NCBI GenBank assembly: GCA_027064745.1
Contig: JAMOPD010000006.1
Span: forward strand, 1-23,860
Direction: 5' to 3'
Source of the DNA: Thermococcaceae archaeon
GTDB taxonomy: Archaea; Methanobacteriota_B; Thermococci; Thermococcales; Thermococcaceae
Length of the DNA stretch: 23,860 nucleotides
Shown: piece after piece, positions 11,401 through 18,747 of the stretch
Layout of the letters: the number at the start of each line of letters is the position of its first letter
How positions within the stretch are numbered: the first letter of the stretch is position 1
The notes under the pieces: generated by a model
Databases searched by the model: none
The model's input: only the letters and a program-made list of their open reading frames with translations
What the model was told of the DNA's origin: nothing
Program-made: the position numbers and the translations under genes

Positions 11401-11452
11401 AGTCATCACCTTTAAACCTATAGGGTATTCTGTTCGAGGTATTAAAGCCTTT

Positions 11453-11461
11453 GCTATAAAA
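11453..11461 (-). promoter_or_regulatory. rfcS: TATA box for the rfcS-rfcL operon
   Basis: The minus strand reads TTTTATAGC, predicting a start near 11432 and a leader of about 30 bases that contains the GGTGATG ribosome site. Confidence 0.5.
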
Positions 11462-11476
11462 TCAAAGGGTGAAAAA

Positions 11477-11485
11477 CTTTTATAG
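11477..11485 (+). promoter_or_regulatory. TATA box for the kbl-type gene
   Basis: CTTTTATAG, preceded by the BRE-like GTGAAAAA, predicts a start near 11507. That leaves only the GGTGG ribosome site (11506-11510) and five bases before the ATG at 11516. The two divergent TATA boxes are about 20 bases apart. Confidence 0.55.
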
Positions 11486-11515
11486 TTCCATGAGCATCTT
11501 ATCGTGGTGGTTCTC

Positions 11516-12703
11516 ATGGGAAAGCTGGATTGGATTACCGAAGAATTAAAAGAACTTAAAGAAAAGGGCCTTTATGTCACTATCAGAAAGCTTGAAAGCT
11601 CCCAAGGGCCCTGGGTTGTCGTCGATGGTAAAAAGGTTCTCAACATGTGTTCAAACAACTATCTGGGCCTAGCTGCCCATCCAAAGATTAAAGAGGCCGC
11701 AATAAGGGCTATTCTCGACTATGGTGTTGGAACCGGTGCTGTTAGAACGATCGCTGGAACTATGGAATTACACATCGAGCTCGAGGAGAAATTAGCAAAG
11801 TTCAAGAAGCGTGAAGCTGCCATACTCTTCCAGAGTGGCTATAACGCCAACCTCGGCGCTTTAAGTGCCCTCATAAAGAAGAATGAGGACGCGGTCTTTG
11901 TGAGTGAAGAATTAAACCACGCAAGCATTATTGACGGTATGCGCTTGAGCGGAGCACCAAAGGTCATCTACAAGCACCTCGATATGGAAGACCTCAAAAA
12001 GAAGCTCGAAGAGGTCAAAGACAAAAAGAAGAAGCTCATAGTAAGTGACGGTGTGTTTTCAATGGATGGCGATATTATACCCCTCCCCGAGATGGCCGAG
12101 TTAGCTGAACAGTACGACGCCATGCTATACATAGACGACGCTCACGGTGAAGGAGTTTTAGGTGATGGTGGAAGGGGTATAGTGGATCACTTCAAGCTCC
12201 ACGATAGGGTTGACTTCGAGATGGGAACGCTTAGCAAGGCCTTTGGTGTCATAGGCGGCTATGTCGCCGGTCCTGAGGAGGCCATAGATTATCTCAGGCA
12301 GAGAGGAAGGCCGTTCCTCTTCTCCAGCGCACCCAACCCACCCGACGTCGCAGCGGCGATAGCTTCCGTCGAGATACTCCAAAAGAGCGACGAGCTCGTC
12401 AGGAAGCTCTGGGATAACACCCACTTCCTTCAGAACGGATTGAGGGAATTAGGCTACGACCTCGGCAACACCAAGCACCCGATTACCCCGGTCATGCTAT
12501 ATGACGAGAAGCTCGCTCAGGAGTTCTCAAGGAGGCTCTACGACGAGTACAATATCTTTGCACAGGCCATCGTTTATCCGACGGTTCCGCTTGGCACCGC
12601 CAGACTGAGGCTTGAACCTTCAGCCGCACACAGCAAGGAAGACCTGCAGTATGTTATTGATGCCTTTGAAGATTTAGGGAATAAGACAGGGTTCCTGAAG
12701 TGA
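11516..12703 (+). CDS. kbl: 2-amino-3-ketobutyrate CoA ligase-type alpha-oxoamine synthase
   Basis: This PLP enzyme family condenses or cleaves amino acids with acyl-CoA. The KBL member, with threonine dehydrogenase, turns 2-amino-3-ketobutyrate and CoA into glycine and acetyl-CoA. The 395-residue protein has [12 protein letters not shown] near the N-terminus, [20 protein letters not shown], and the PLP lysine at K241 in [16 protein letters not shown] at 11504 is in frame but would overlap the predicted transcript start; GGTGG selects the ATG at 11516. Related members make 8-amino-7-oxononanoate (BioF) or sphingoid bases, so the exact substrate rests on closeness to KBL. No threonine dehydrogenase gene is in the window. 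Confidence 0.85.
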   Translation: MGKLDWITEELKELKEKGLYVTIRKLESSQGPWVVVDGKKVLNMCSNNYLGLAAHPKIKEAAIRAILDYGVGTGAVRTIAGTMELHIELEEKLAKFKKREAAILFQSGYNANLGALSALIKKNEDAVFVSEELNHASIIDGMRLSGAPKVIYKHLDMEDLKKKLEEVKDKKKKLIVSDGVFSMDGDIIPLPEMAELAEQYDAMLYIDDAHGEGVLGDGGRGIVDHFKLHDRVDFEMGTLSKAFGVIGGYVAGPEEAIDYLRQRGRPFLFSSAPNPPDVAAAIASVEILQKSDELVRKLWDNTHFLQNGLRELGYDLGNTKHPITPVMLYDEKLAQEFSRRLYDEYNIFAQAIVYPTVPLGTARLRLEPSAAHSKEDLQYVIDAFEDLGNKTGFLK

Positions 12704-12708
12704 AGACT

Positions 12709-12733
12709 TTTCTTTTTAGCTACTCTTTTTTTA
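12709..12733 (+). terminator. Probable oligo-T terminator after the kbl-type gene
   Basis: Two runs of T (TTTTCTTTTT and TCTTTTTTT) follow the stop codon within 30 bases. This is the usual form of termination signal in Thermococcales. No strong hairpin is needed or seen. Confidence 0.5.
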
Positions 12734-12774
12734 ACTACTTTGGACTTTGTAGGAAAAATAAACAAAAGAGCAAC

Positions 12775-13713
12775 TCACCCGCAATTCACAACCCGAACAT
12801 ACTCCATTGGCGGGGCTGGAACGGCAAGGCTTTCGTTGCCAATTTTGAACACGAGCTTTGGTTTGAAATAGAGACCGTCGACACTGGAGGGCACTGCAAT
12901 CAGCACCCTAAGAACTGCAGTGGAGTTTGGAAGGATTTCAGTTACGGTTTTATTTGTGGCTATGTCAGCAAGTCTAAAAGATGTTATTTTAATACTTGGC
13001 GGCTTTGGATATTTCTGTAGTGTGGCAAGGGGAAAGGAAACGTTTTCGAGGATAATAGATTTGTTGTAGAGGTTCGTTATAGTCACGGTATACTCGAACG
13101 TGTCCAAGCCTTTTTTAAAGGAGGTGTAAAGTGACGAATACCTGCCAAACTTCAGATGGACATCCTCATGTTTTATAGGGGCAACCTGGAAGTAGAGCCA
13201 TACAGACGTGCGGCTTTCATTTACTATTGATTCTCCCTTCCACAGTTGGAGTAAGAGTGCATTCCCGGTGATGCTAAACTGCTTTCCGGGAGTTTGGAAC
13301 CTGAAGTATAGCGGAAGAGGAACACGGCCCGCTATTCCTGAGGAACTGGTCATTGAGAGAGCTTCAGGAACACTGTAAGATGAGGTGAAGTTATCAGCAA
13401 GAGAGAGAATGATGAAAGTTCCGTTTTTTAGATAATTGATGTTAGGGTACACAAGCAGGGTTAAGGTCTCGTTAGGATAAACGTAGCCGTATCCCCATAT
13501 TGATTGAGGACAGAGAGGAGTGGAGAATTTCGAAGCAGGTGAGGTATTGGAGATATTGTTTCCAATGTGGGGTTTTGAAGAATTATTGCTTACAGGGATG
13601 CCAGTTGAAGTATTGGAAACAACGTGATTGGAGTTTCCACCTGAGAACCAGTAGGTGAAAAGCACAGCCCCTATCAGAACCAACACCAAAGAGATGAAAA
13701 GAGATTGCTTCAT
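12775..13713 (-). CDS. Exported, heavily N-glycosylation-prone protein, function unknown
   Basis: The 312-residue protein opens with a membrane anchor or signal segment (FISLVLVLIGAVLFTYWF) with no lipobox cysteine. A ~45-residue Asn/Ser/Thr-rich stalk follows, then a beta-rich extracellular part. I count 14 N-X-S/T sequons, five of them in the stalk. The last ~130 residues (for example EYTVTITNLYNKSI and VLRVLIAVPS) look like an immunoglobulin-like or CARDB-like beta sandwich. Two cysteines (PLCPQ and VVNCG) flank the ectodomain and could pair. I recognise no family. The ATG lies 12 bases after the stop of the next gene upstream, with AGGGGGTAA before it, so the two are probably one operon. 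Confidence 0.7.
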   Translation of the reverse strand: MKQSLFISLVLVLIGAVLFTYWFSGGNSNHVVSNTSTGIPVSNNSSKPHIGNNISNTSPASKFSTPLCPQSIWGYGYVYPNETLTLLVYPNINYLKNGTFIILSLADNFTSSYSVPEALSMTSSSGIAGRVPLPLYFRFQTPGKQFSITGNALLLQLWKGESIVNESRTSVWLYFQVAPIKHEDVHLKFGRYSSLYTSFKKGLDTFEYTVTITNLYNKSIILENVSFPLATLQKYPKPPSIKITSFRLADIATNKTVTEILPNSTAVLRVLIAVPSSVDGLYFKPKLVFKIGNESLAVPAPPMEYVRVVNCG

Positions 13714-13725
13714 CAGTTACCCCCT

Positions 13726-14265
13726 TCATCCCCCTTGAGGATGAGATTCCGGCCTACAGTGGGGTACTACCCCCATTTTGATGTAAGCAAAGGCAATGTT
13801 GGAAGTGGCTATTTCGCCATGGTTAGTTATGACATACTCCCTCTGAACTATCTTCTTAACAGGTATTTCACTATTAGCCCAAAACCATATCTCTTCCCTA
13901 TAATTACACGATCCAGTACAGGTTATGGACCTACAGATTTGCTCCCCAACTGAAACTCCTAATTTTTCCTTAACAACTACTGCACTAACTTCAAGGTCTC
14001 CTGAAACAGTCACGTCAATACATTGTTGTATAGTCTCTGATAATGAGCATCCAGCACTAGAATCACACGTTTCTGTAGCTACAACTTTCTCTGGAGTGTA
14101 TTCAGTAGTATAATAATAAACCCCATCTATCTTCCATTCCGTACCATAAATTGCATATTGAGGCTTTGGTTGGGTGTGGTTGATAGGCATTGCCATGATA
14201 CTTCTAGTGGTTACCCCTATCACCAGCAGTCCTAATAGGACTGCAAACAGTGGCTTCCACTTCAA
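13726..14265 (-). CDS. Secreted cysteine-rich protein, function unknown
   Basis: The start is decided by the ribosome site. GGGGAGGTGA (14271-14280) lies five bases before a TTG at 14265, giving a 179-residue protein that opens with a clean signal peptide, MKWKPLFAVLLGLLVIGV. ATG codons at 14307 and 14289 are in frame but put the ribosome site inside the gene. The 14289 ATG is at the predicted transcript start and remains a possible leaderless alternative. The mature part has seven cysteines, six of them in the middle (CDSSAGC, QQC, ICRSITCTGSC). Between them is a beta-like stretch with GDLEVSAVVVKEKLGVSVG. I cannot assign a family or function. It is followed closely by the sequon-rich exported protein. 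Confidence 0.7.
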   Translation of the reverse strand: MKWKPLFAVLLGLLVIGVTTRSIMAMPINHTQPKPQYAIYGTEWKIDGVYYYTTEYTPEKVVATETCDSSAGCSLSETIQQCIDVTVSGDLEVSAVVVKEKLGVSVGEQICRSITCTGSCNYREEIWFWANSEIPVKKIVQREYVITNHGEIATSNIAFAYIKMGVVPHCRPESHPQGG

Positions 14266-14311
14266 ATGATTCACCTCCCCAATGGTCATGCAATATTGGT
14301 AGTGCAATTCT

Positions 14312-14320
14312 CCTTATAAG
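14312..14320 (-). promoter_or_regulatory. TATA box for the two exported proteins
   Basis: The minus strand reads GGAAAAA then CTTATAAGG, a good BRE/TATA pair. It predicts a start near 14290 and a 25-base leader carrying the GGGGAGGTGA site ahead of the TTG start. Confidence 0.55.
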
Positions 14321-14427
14321 TTTTTCCTTTACTATTAGTAAATTTTCTTCTTTTTTTTCGAGTTATGAATTTATCTTAACATATGTTTTCCGTTTAGAAC
14401 AGTCCAAAAGAAGCCTGAGTAAAAGAG

Positions 14428-14443
14428 TTGCGTATGGACGCAA
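14428..14443 (-). terminator. Possible hairpin terminator after rimI-endA
   Basis: The minus strand has TTGCGT-CCAT-ACGCAA, a six-base-pair stem with a four-base loop, followed by CTCTTTT. It lies about 40 bases beyond the endA stop. It resembles an intrinsic terminator, but the T-run is short. Confidence 0.3.
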
Positions 14444-14479
14444 TGAGGAAAACATGGCCGAGGGCAGAGACAGTATTAC

Positions 14480-14986
14480 TCAAAACTTCGTCCACTCAAC
14501 CTTATAATAAGTAACATCCGCATCTTCGTCAACTATCGCCATAATCATGTTCTTCCTGACGCCGTGGGCAACCCTAACCCTCGCCGTTATGTCATTCGGG
14601 CTTATGCGGGAGTTCTCTGGGAGAACCCACACGAGCCACTGGGAGTGTTCATCCATCCCGCGCCTGTAAACGCGGAAGTGCGAGCCGAACTTGAGGCCGG
14701 ACTTGACGGTGTAGCCCCTGTCGCGCAAATCCTTGTAGACGAGGTACTTCGCGTCAAACAGCTCATCCCTCTCCCTTCCGAGGTTCATGAGTTCCTCGAC
14801 GGTGAGCTTCCTCTTTCCCTCCCTGACCTCTATCTTGCCCCTCTCGACGAGGTAGGTAGCCTCAAGCAACGAGAGGAACAGCTTGCCCTCCACCAGCTTT
14901 CCGAAGTGGCGCTTGTTGTAGAGGCCGTTTATCGCGTTCTGGTCGGTTGAGAAGACCCTGTCCCCGCTCAGGTAAAAGACTATCAT
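14480..14986 (-). CDS. endA: tRNA-splicing endonuclease, short archaeal type
   Basis: EndA cuts introns from pre-tRNA and pre-rRNA at bulge-helix-bulge sites. The 168-residue length is that of the homotetrameric type. The N-terminal domain (residues 1-75) ends in the ERGKIEV/ELMNLGRERD region. The catalytic domain follows with GLKFGSHFRVYRRG. The Tyr-His-Lys triad is read as Y107, H114 and K145 (in HGVRKNMIMA). The ending YYKVEW is typical. The ATG directly follows the rimI stop (TGAATG) with GGGGAGC as ribosome site. Base composition is unusual: 104 of 180 bases sampled in this gene are G or C, against 52 of 120 sampled in rimI. Confidence 0.95.
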   Translation of the reverse strand: MIVFYLSGDRVFSTDQNAINGLYNKRHFGKLVEGKLFLSLLEATYLVERGKIEVREGKRKLTVEELMNLGRERDELFDAKYLVYKDLRDRGYTVKSGLKFGSHFRVYRRGMDEHSQWLVWVLPENSRISPNDITARVRVAHGVRKNMIMAIVDEDADVTYYKVEWTKF

Positions 14987-15493
14987 TCAGCTCCCCCTCC
15001 ATTCCTCCGCCGGCAGGAGCATGTAGTAGGCATCCTCACCATCAGCATAGTAGCCTATTACCCTCTTCACCTTCCTAAAGCCGAGCCTTTCGTAGAGTTT
15101 TATAGCTCTCTCATTACTCACCCTGACCTCAAGCCCTATATACTTAGCTCCCTTTTTTATGAGCCTTTCTATAACCTCAATCATTAGAACCTTTCCTATG
15201 CCGTTCCCCCTGTATTCAGGATCAACAGCTATGCTCATTATATGACCTTCGAGGTCAGGTCTCAGGTATGCCATTACATACCCCACAACTCTACCATTAT
15301 ATTCAGCAACGAGGAACGTATCCGGATTGTTCTCGAGAAACATCATAAAAATGCCGCGCGGATATTTTTCCTTGAAGGATTTAACCTCTATCCTACTTAT
15401 CTCAGGAAGGTCAAAGAGCTTGGCTGACCGTATAACTACCATGGCCAGAGGAATTCTCTTATGACCCACGAATCCCTTGGAGGACACACTCAT
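14987..15493 (-). CDS. rimI: GNAT N-acetyltransferase, RimI/Ard1-like
   Basis: The 168-residue protein is a GNAT acetyltransferase of the RimI/Naa10 type, which in archaea acetylates protein N-termini. The acetyl-CoA site is RGNGIG at residues 95-100, in SIAVDPEYRGNGIGKVLM, followed by GLEVRVSNERAIKLYERLGF, which is typical of RimI. The core begins at MVVIRSAKLFDLPEI (residue 18), so the first 17 residues are an extension. I kept the ATG at 15493 because the inner ATG has no good ribosome site and a TTAAAAA box near 15507-15516 would give a short or leaderless message. The gene abuts endA. Confidence 0.88.
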   Translation of the reverse strand: MSVSSKGFVGHKRIPLAMVVIRSAKLFDLPEISRIEVKSFKEKYPRGIFMMFLENNPDTFLVAEYNGRVVGYVMAYLRPDLEGHIMSIAVDPEYRGNGIGKVLMIEVIERLIKKGAKYIGLEVRVSNERAIKLYERLGFRKVKRVIGYYADGEDAYYMLLPAEEWRGS

Positions 15494-15563
15494 ATTAAAT
15501 ACTTCTCATGAAAGTTTTTAAGGTTAAGGTTTAAGCAGACTTCGGCTTGAATCTGACCCCTGG

Positions 15564-15606
15564 ATGATGACCGGATTCCTGGCTGAAGTGTCAAAGTTAA
15601 AACTGA
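15564..15606 (+). ncRNA. Weak candidate C/D box guide RNA
   Basis: The plus strand has ATGATGA (15564-15570, C box match), then exactly 12 bases, then CTGA (15583-15586, D' box match), and a second CTGA at 15603-15606. This is the spacing of archaeal C/D guide RNAs. However, no recognisable C' box lies between the two CTGA motifs and no clear terminal stem is seen, so the call is tentative. Confidence 0.2.
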
Positions 15607-15680
15607 AATCACCTCATTATATGAGCTAAACCAAAGACAATATTTATTGTGTCTGATTCTTCCTTCTTATACCCAATGGT

Positions 15681-15691
15681 AAAACTTAAAT
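15681..15691 (+). promoter_or_regulatory. herA: Promoter of the herA-mre11-rad50-nurA cluster
   Basis: AAAACTTAAAT is a TATA-like box with a BRE-like purine run. It predicts a start near 15712. This lies beyond the ATG at 15710 and supports the ATG at 15725 as the herA start. No other promoter is evident up to the end of nurA. Confidence 0.45.
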
Positions 15692-15724
15692 CCTCCCCAA
15701 GATAGAGTTATGGAAGGTGGAAAC

Positions 15725-17461
15725 ATGCAGGTGAAAGATGAGCAGGTTGGTATAGTCAGAGGAGAGGCCAGTGTTTCAACATACCAATTCTCAGCTCATC
15801 CTGATTCAAAGCTAAAATTTGGTGAATTTGTCGCCGCCAAAAATCGGGAAGGGGAGTGGGTTATTGGAAATATAAGAAGACTGGAGAACATAAACTGGCT
15901 CCTCAGTGAAGGAAAGAGCACTTACTATTCTCTGGAACTTGATCTGAACGAATACGGTGAGAGCATAGAGGCAAATGAAGCTTTAATAGCCACCGTCCGA
16001 GTTCTGGGAAGGATAGTGAAAAATGGAAGCAGGATTGAAGTTGCTCCCAACCGGGTTCCTATACCCAACGGAAGGGAGGTTTATAAGGTAAATGATGAAC
16101 TGTTAAAAGAGATATATAATGGCGGACCGGGCTACATTGAAATCGGGACACTCCTGCTGAGGGAAGGGGTTCCAATATACCTCAATGCAGATGAACTCGT
16201 CTCAAGGCACTTTGCTGTTTTAGCCGTTACCGGAGCGGGCAAATCAAATGCCATTGCAGTAATGCTCGGAGAAATCGTTGAGAGGCTCAGGGGGACAGTC
16301 ATTGTTCTCGATCCCCATGGGGATTATGTAAAGCTGAGCCTGCCGAACACAGGAAGAGAGTATGTAAAGATCATTGAGGCTAAAATCAAGCCAGAAGAGA
16401 TGGACGGAGAAGAACTGGCAGACCTGATGGAGGTTCAGAAAAATGCGGCAATACAGAGGAACTTCCTCCTCAAGGCATGGGAAACCGTAAAACATGAAAA
16501 TCCCCAACTCGGCGGCAGGGAGCTGATTGAGGAGCTCAGGTTGAAACTTGAAAAATGGGCGAGAGACAGGGAAGGAAGCTACTGGGATGAATATATCCAA
16601 GGATACAGAGAGCTGGAGAAGATAGACTCAAACACTGTCAGTACTATAACACGCCTTACAATGCGCATCTCCCGCTTTCTCAGGAATTATGGCCATGTTC
16701 TAACCAGTGAGGATATAGTATCTCAAATCGAGCCAGGAAAGGTCAATGTCATTGATCTAGGACCCCTCGATGAGGGGCAGATGAAGGTTGTCGTTGGGAA
16801 GCTCGTCCAAAAGGTCTTTGAAGCCAGAGTAGACTACGAAAAAGCCAGGAAAAAATTAGAGAGGATTAAAGACGAGCTGAAGAGGGGAAGGGTGGTAAAG
16901 ACATCGACACTTGAGGGGGAGGTTAAGGAGCTTGAAAAGACCATGAAAGATATCGAGGGGAAAAGCAGCGCTTTAGCAGAACCAATTCTCCTGATAGTTG
17001 AAGAGGCACATATATTTGCCCCACAAGGAGAGAAGAACGATGCAGTAAGGATTCTCGGCAGAATAGCAAGGGAAGGAAGAAAATTCGGTGTAGGGCTTGG
17101 TGTCGTATCCCAGAGACCAAACAAGCTCAACGAGGACATACTGAGCCAGACCAACACGAAGATAATTCTCAGAATTGTCAACCCCCGGGATCAGGAGTAT
17201 GTCCTCAAGGCCAGCGAACAGTTGAGTGAAGATTTGCTCAGAGATATAGCATCCCTTGGAAAAGGAGAGGCCGTTATAGTGGGCCAGGCAATCAGCCTGC
17301 CAGCACTGGTAAAGATATACAACTTCAAGGCAAGGGGAGGGGAGTACGGCGGCGAGGATATAGGGGTCGTGAACAGATGGCTCAAAAGGGCTGAGAGTGA
17401 AAGGAAAGAGAGAGAGATACGTGAGGAATATGAGGAAGAGGGGATAGACTTTGACTATTAA
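15725..17461 (+). CDS. herA: HerA, DNA translocase/helicase
   Basis: HerA is a hexameric ATPase that pumps DNA and, with the NurA nuclease, resects ends at double-strand breaks. The protein has 578 residues from this start. An N-terminal HAS-barrel region (about 1-150) is followed by the P-loop AVTGAGKS at 167-174, a helical insert with coiled-coil character ([13 protein letters not shown]), the Walker [14 protein letters not shown], the arginine region [19 protein letters not shown], and the acidic C-terminal tail. An ATG at 15710 is in frame, but AGGTGG (15715-15720) sits four bases before the ATG at 15725. It is the first gene of the cluster; the mre11 start overlaps its 3' end. Confidence 0.95.
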   Translation: MQVKDEQVGIVRGEASVSTYQFSAHPDSKLKFGEFVAAKNREGEWVIGNIRRLENINWLLSEGKSTYYSLELDLNEYGESIEANEALIATVRVLGRIVKNGSRIEVAPNRVPIPNGREVYKVNDELLKEIYNGGPGYIEIGTLLLREGVPIYLNADELVSRHFAVLAVTGAGKSNAIAVMLGEIVERLRGTVIVLDPHGDYVKLSLPNTGREYVKIIEAKIKPEEMDGEELADLMEVQKNAAIQRNFLLKAWETVKHENPQLGGRELIEELRLKLEKWARDREGSYWDEYIQGYRELEKIDSNTVSTITRLTMRISRFLRNYGHVLTSEDIVSQIEPGKVNVIDLGPLDEGQMKVVVGKLVQKVFEARVDYEKARKKLERIKDELKRGRVVKTSTLEGEVKELEKTMKDIEGKSSALAEPILLIVEEAHIFAPQGEKNDAVRILGRIAREGRKFGVGLGVVSQRPNKLNEDILSQTNTKIILRIVNPRDQEYVLKASEQLSEDLLRDIASLGKGEAVIVGQAISLPALVKIYNFKARGGEYGGEDIGVVNRWLKRAESERKEREIREEYEEEGIDFDY

Positions 17462-18743
17462 ATTTGCCCACCTAGCTGACGCCCATCTGGGTTATGAGCA
17501 GTACCGCCTTCCTTACAGAGCTGAAGAGTTCAGGCTGGCTTTTGAGGAGGCTATCAAAAAGGCGATTGAGGAAAAGGTGGACTTTATTCTCATAGCAGGA
17601 GATCTCTTTCACAGAAGCAATCCCTCACCCCAGACAATCAAGGAGGCGATTGACATCCTTGAGCTCCCGAAGAGGGAGAAAATTCCTGTATTTGCCATAG
17701 AGGGGAACCACGACAGAACCCAGAAGAGGATTTCAGCCTATCATCTCCTTGAGTCTCTTGGTTTAATTCACCTCCTTGGCTTCAGCGAGGAGAAAAAAGA
17801 AAACAAGTTCCAAACAACAGAGAAAGTTAATGGCAGACTCTTGGTTAAGGGAGTGTTTGAGAAGGGAGGAAAATCCATAGAGATATACGGAATCAAATAT
17901 ATGAGCGCCGCATGGTTCGAGAGGAACAGGCTGGCCGATTACTTCAGGCCGCAGGGCGATGCCATTTTGATGCTTCATCAGGGCATAAGGGAGATGATGG
18001 AGAAGCTTCATCTAGAGACCCAGAGGGACTATTTTGAAATCAGCTTAAATGATCTTCCAGAGGGATTCCTGTACTATGCTATGGGACACATACACAAGCG
18101 CTGGGAGACCAACAGAGGTTTTGGAATTGTAGCATATCCGGGATCACTTCAGAGATGGGACTTTGGGGATTACAAGATGAGATACAGGTGGGACGGGCTT
18201 AAGTTCAAACGCATAGCCGGGGAGGACAAGGGGTTCCTCATCGTTGAAGACTTTAAACCGAGGTTCATCGGACTTGATGTCAGGCCATTCTATGACATTA
18301 AGATAAAAGGAGATGAGAAAACCGTCAAGGAAGAGCTTAAGAAGCTCTCTCCAAAGATACCGCGGGAGGCCTTTCTGAGGGTAAGCCTCGAATGGGAAAG
18401 ACCATTTGACGTGACCTTTCTCCATGATATCTTTAATGTCAGATATCTCTACATAAGAACCAAATTCGGGAGAAGGAAGCCTGTAAAAGGCAATGTAACA
18501 GGAGCTGAAGAATTCTTCACTCCGCTTGAGAGGAGGATAATAAGCCTCGCCGGAGAGAAGGATTTTGAAGAGTTTGATGAAGTAATTAAGCTGATTCTTG
18601 AGGGTGAGGCTGAAGAAGCAGACCGTGGGGAGAAGGCTCATGAGACCAAGACAGAAACCAGCAGTGAATCAGGTAAAGAAGCTGAGAAGAAAAGAGAAAA
18701 GCCAAAGAGGGTTGATTTAACACTCTGGCTCTCCAAGAGGTGA
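17451..18743 (+). CDS. mre11: Mre11 nuclease
   Basis: Mre11 is the manganese-dependent nuclease that with Rad50 processes double-strand breaks. All metal ligands expected from Pyrococcus furiosus Mre11 are visible: LADAHLG, IAGDLFH, EGNHDR, MLHQG and GHIHKR. The protein has 430 residues. After the nuclease and capping domains comes a charged Glu/Lys tail that ends [10 protein letters not shown], matching the LDAWLKG-type ending of relatives and probably near the Rad50-binding part. The start is a TTG at 17451 overlapping the herA stop by 11 bases, with GGGGA ahead. A stop codon two codons upstream in frame leaves no earlier start, and an ATG start would remove the first catalytic motif. Confidence 0.95.
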   Translation: MTIKFAHLADAHLGYEQYRLPYRAEEFRLAFEEAIKKAIEEKVDFILIAGDLFHRSNPSPQTIKEAIDILELPKREKIPVFAIEGNHDRTQKRISAYHLLESLGLIHLLGFSEEKKENKFQTTEKVNGRLLVKGVFEKGGKSIEIYGIKYMSAAWFERNRLADYFRPQGDAILMLHQGIREMMEKLHLETQRDYFEISLNDLPEGFLYYAMGHIHKRWETNRGFGIVAYPGSLQRWDFGDYKMRYRWDGLKFKRIAGEDKGFLIVEDFKPRFIGLDVRPFYDIKIKGDEKTVKEELKKLSPKIPREAFLRVSLEWERPFDVTFLHDIFNVRYLYIRTKFGRRKPVKGNVTGAEEFFTPLERRIISLAGEKDFEEFDEVIKLILEGEAEEADRGEKAHETKTETSSESGKEAEKKREKPKRVDLTLWLSKR

Positions 18744-18747
18744 GATC

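Noticed and set aside
11401..11517. N-terminal extension of RfcS to the ATG at 11517
   Set aside because: It would overlap the divergent kbl-type start and precede the rfcS TATA box; the GGTGATG site points to 11400.
12700..13020. Plus-strand open frame of 106 codons after the kbl-type gene
   Set aside because: It starts at the oligo-T terminator and is antisense to the end of the sequon-rich exported protein; no ribosome site.
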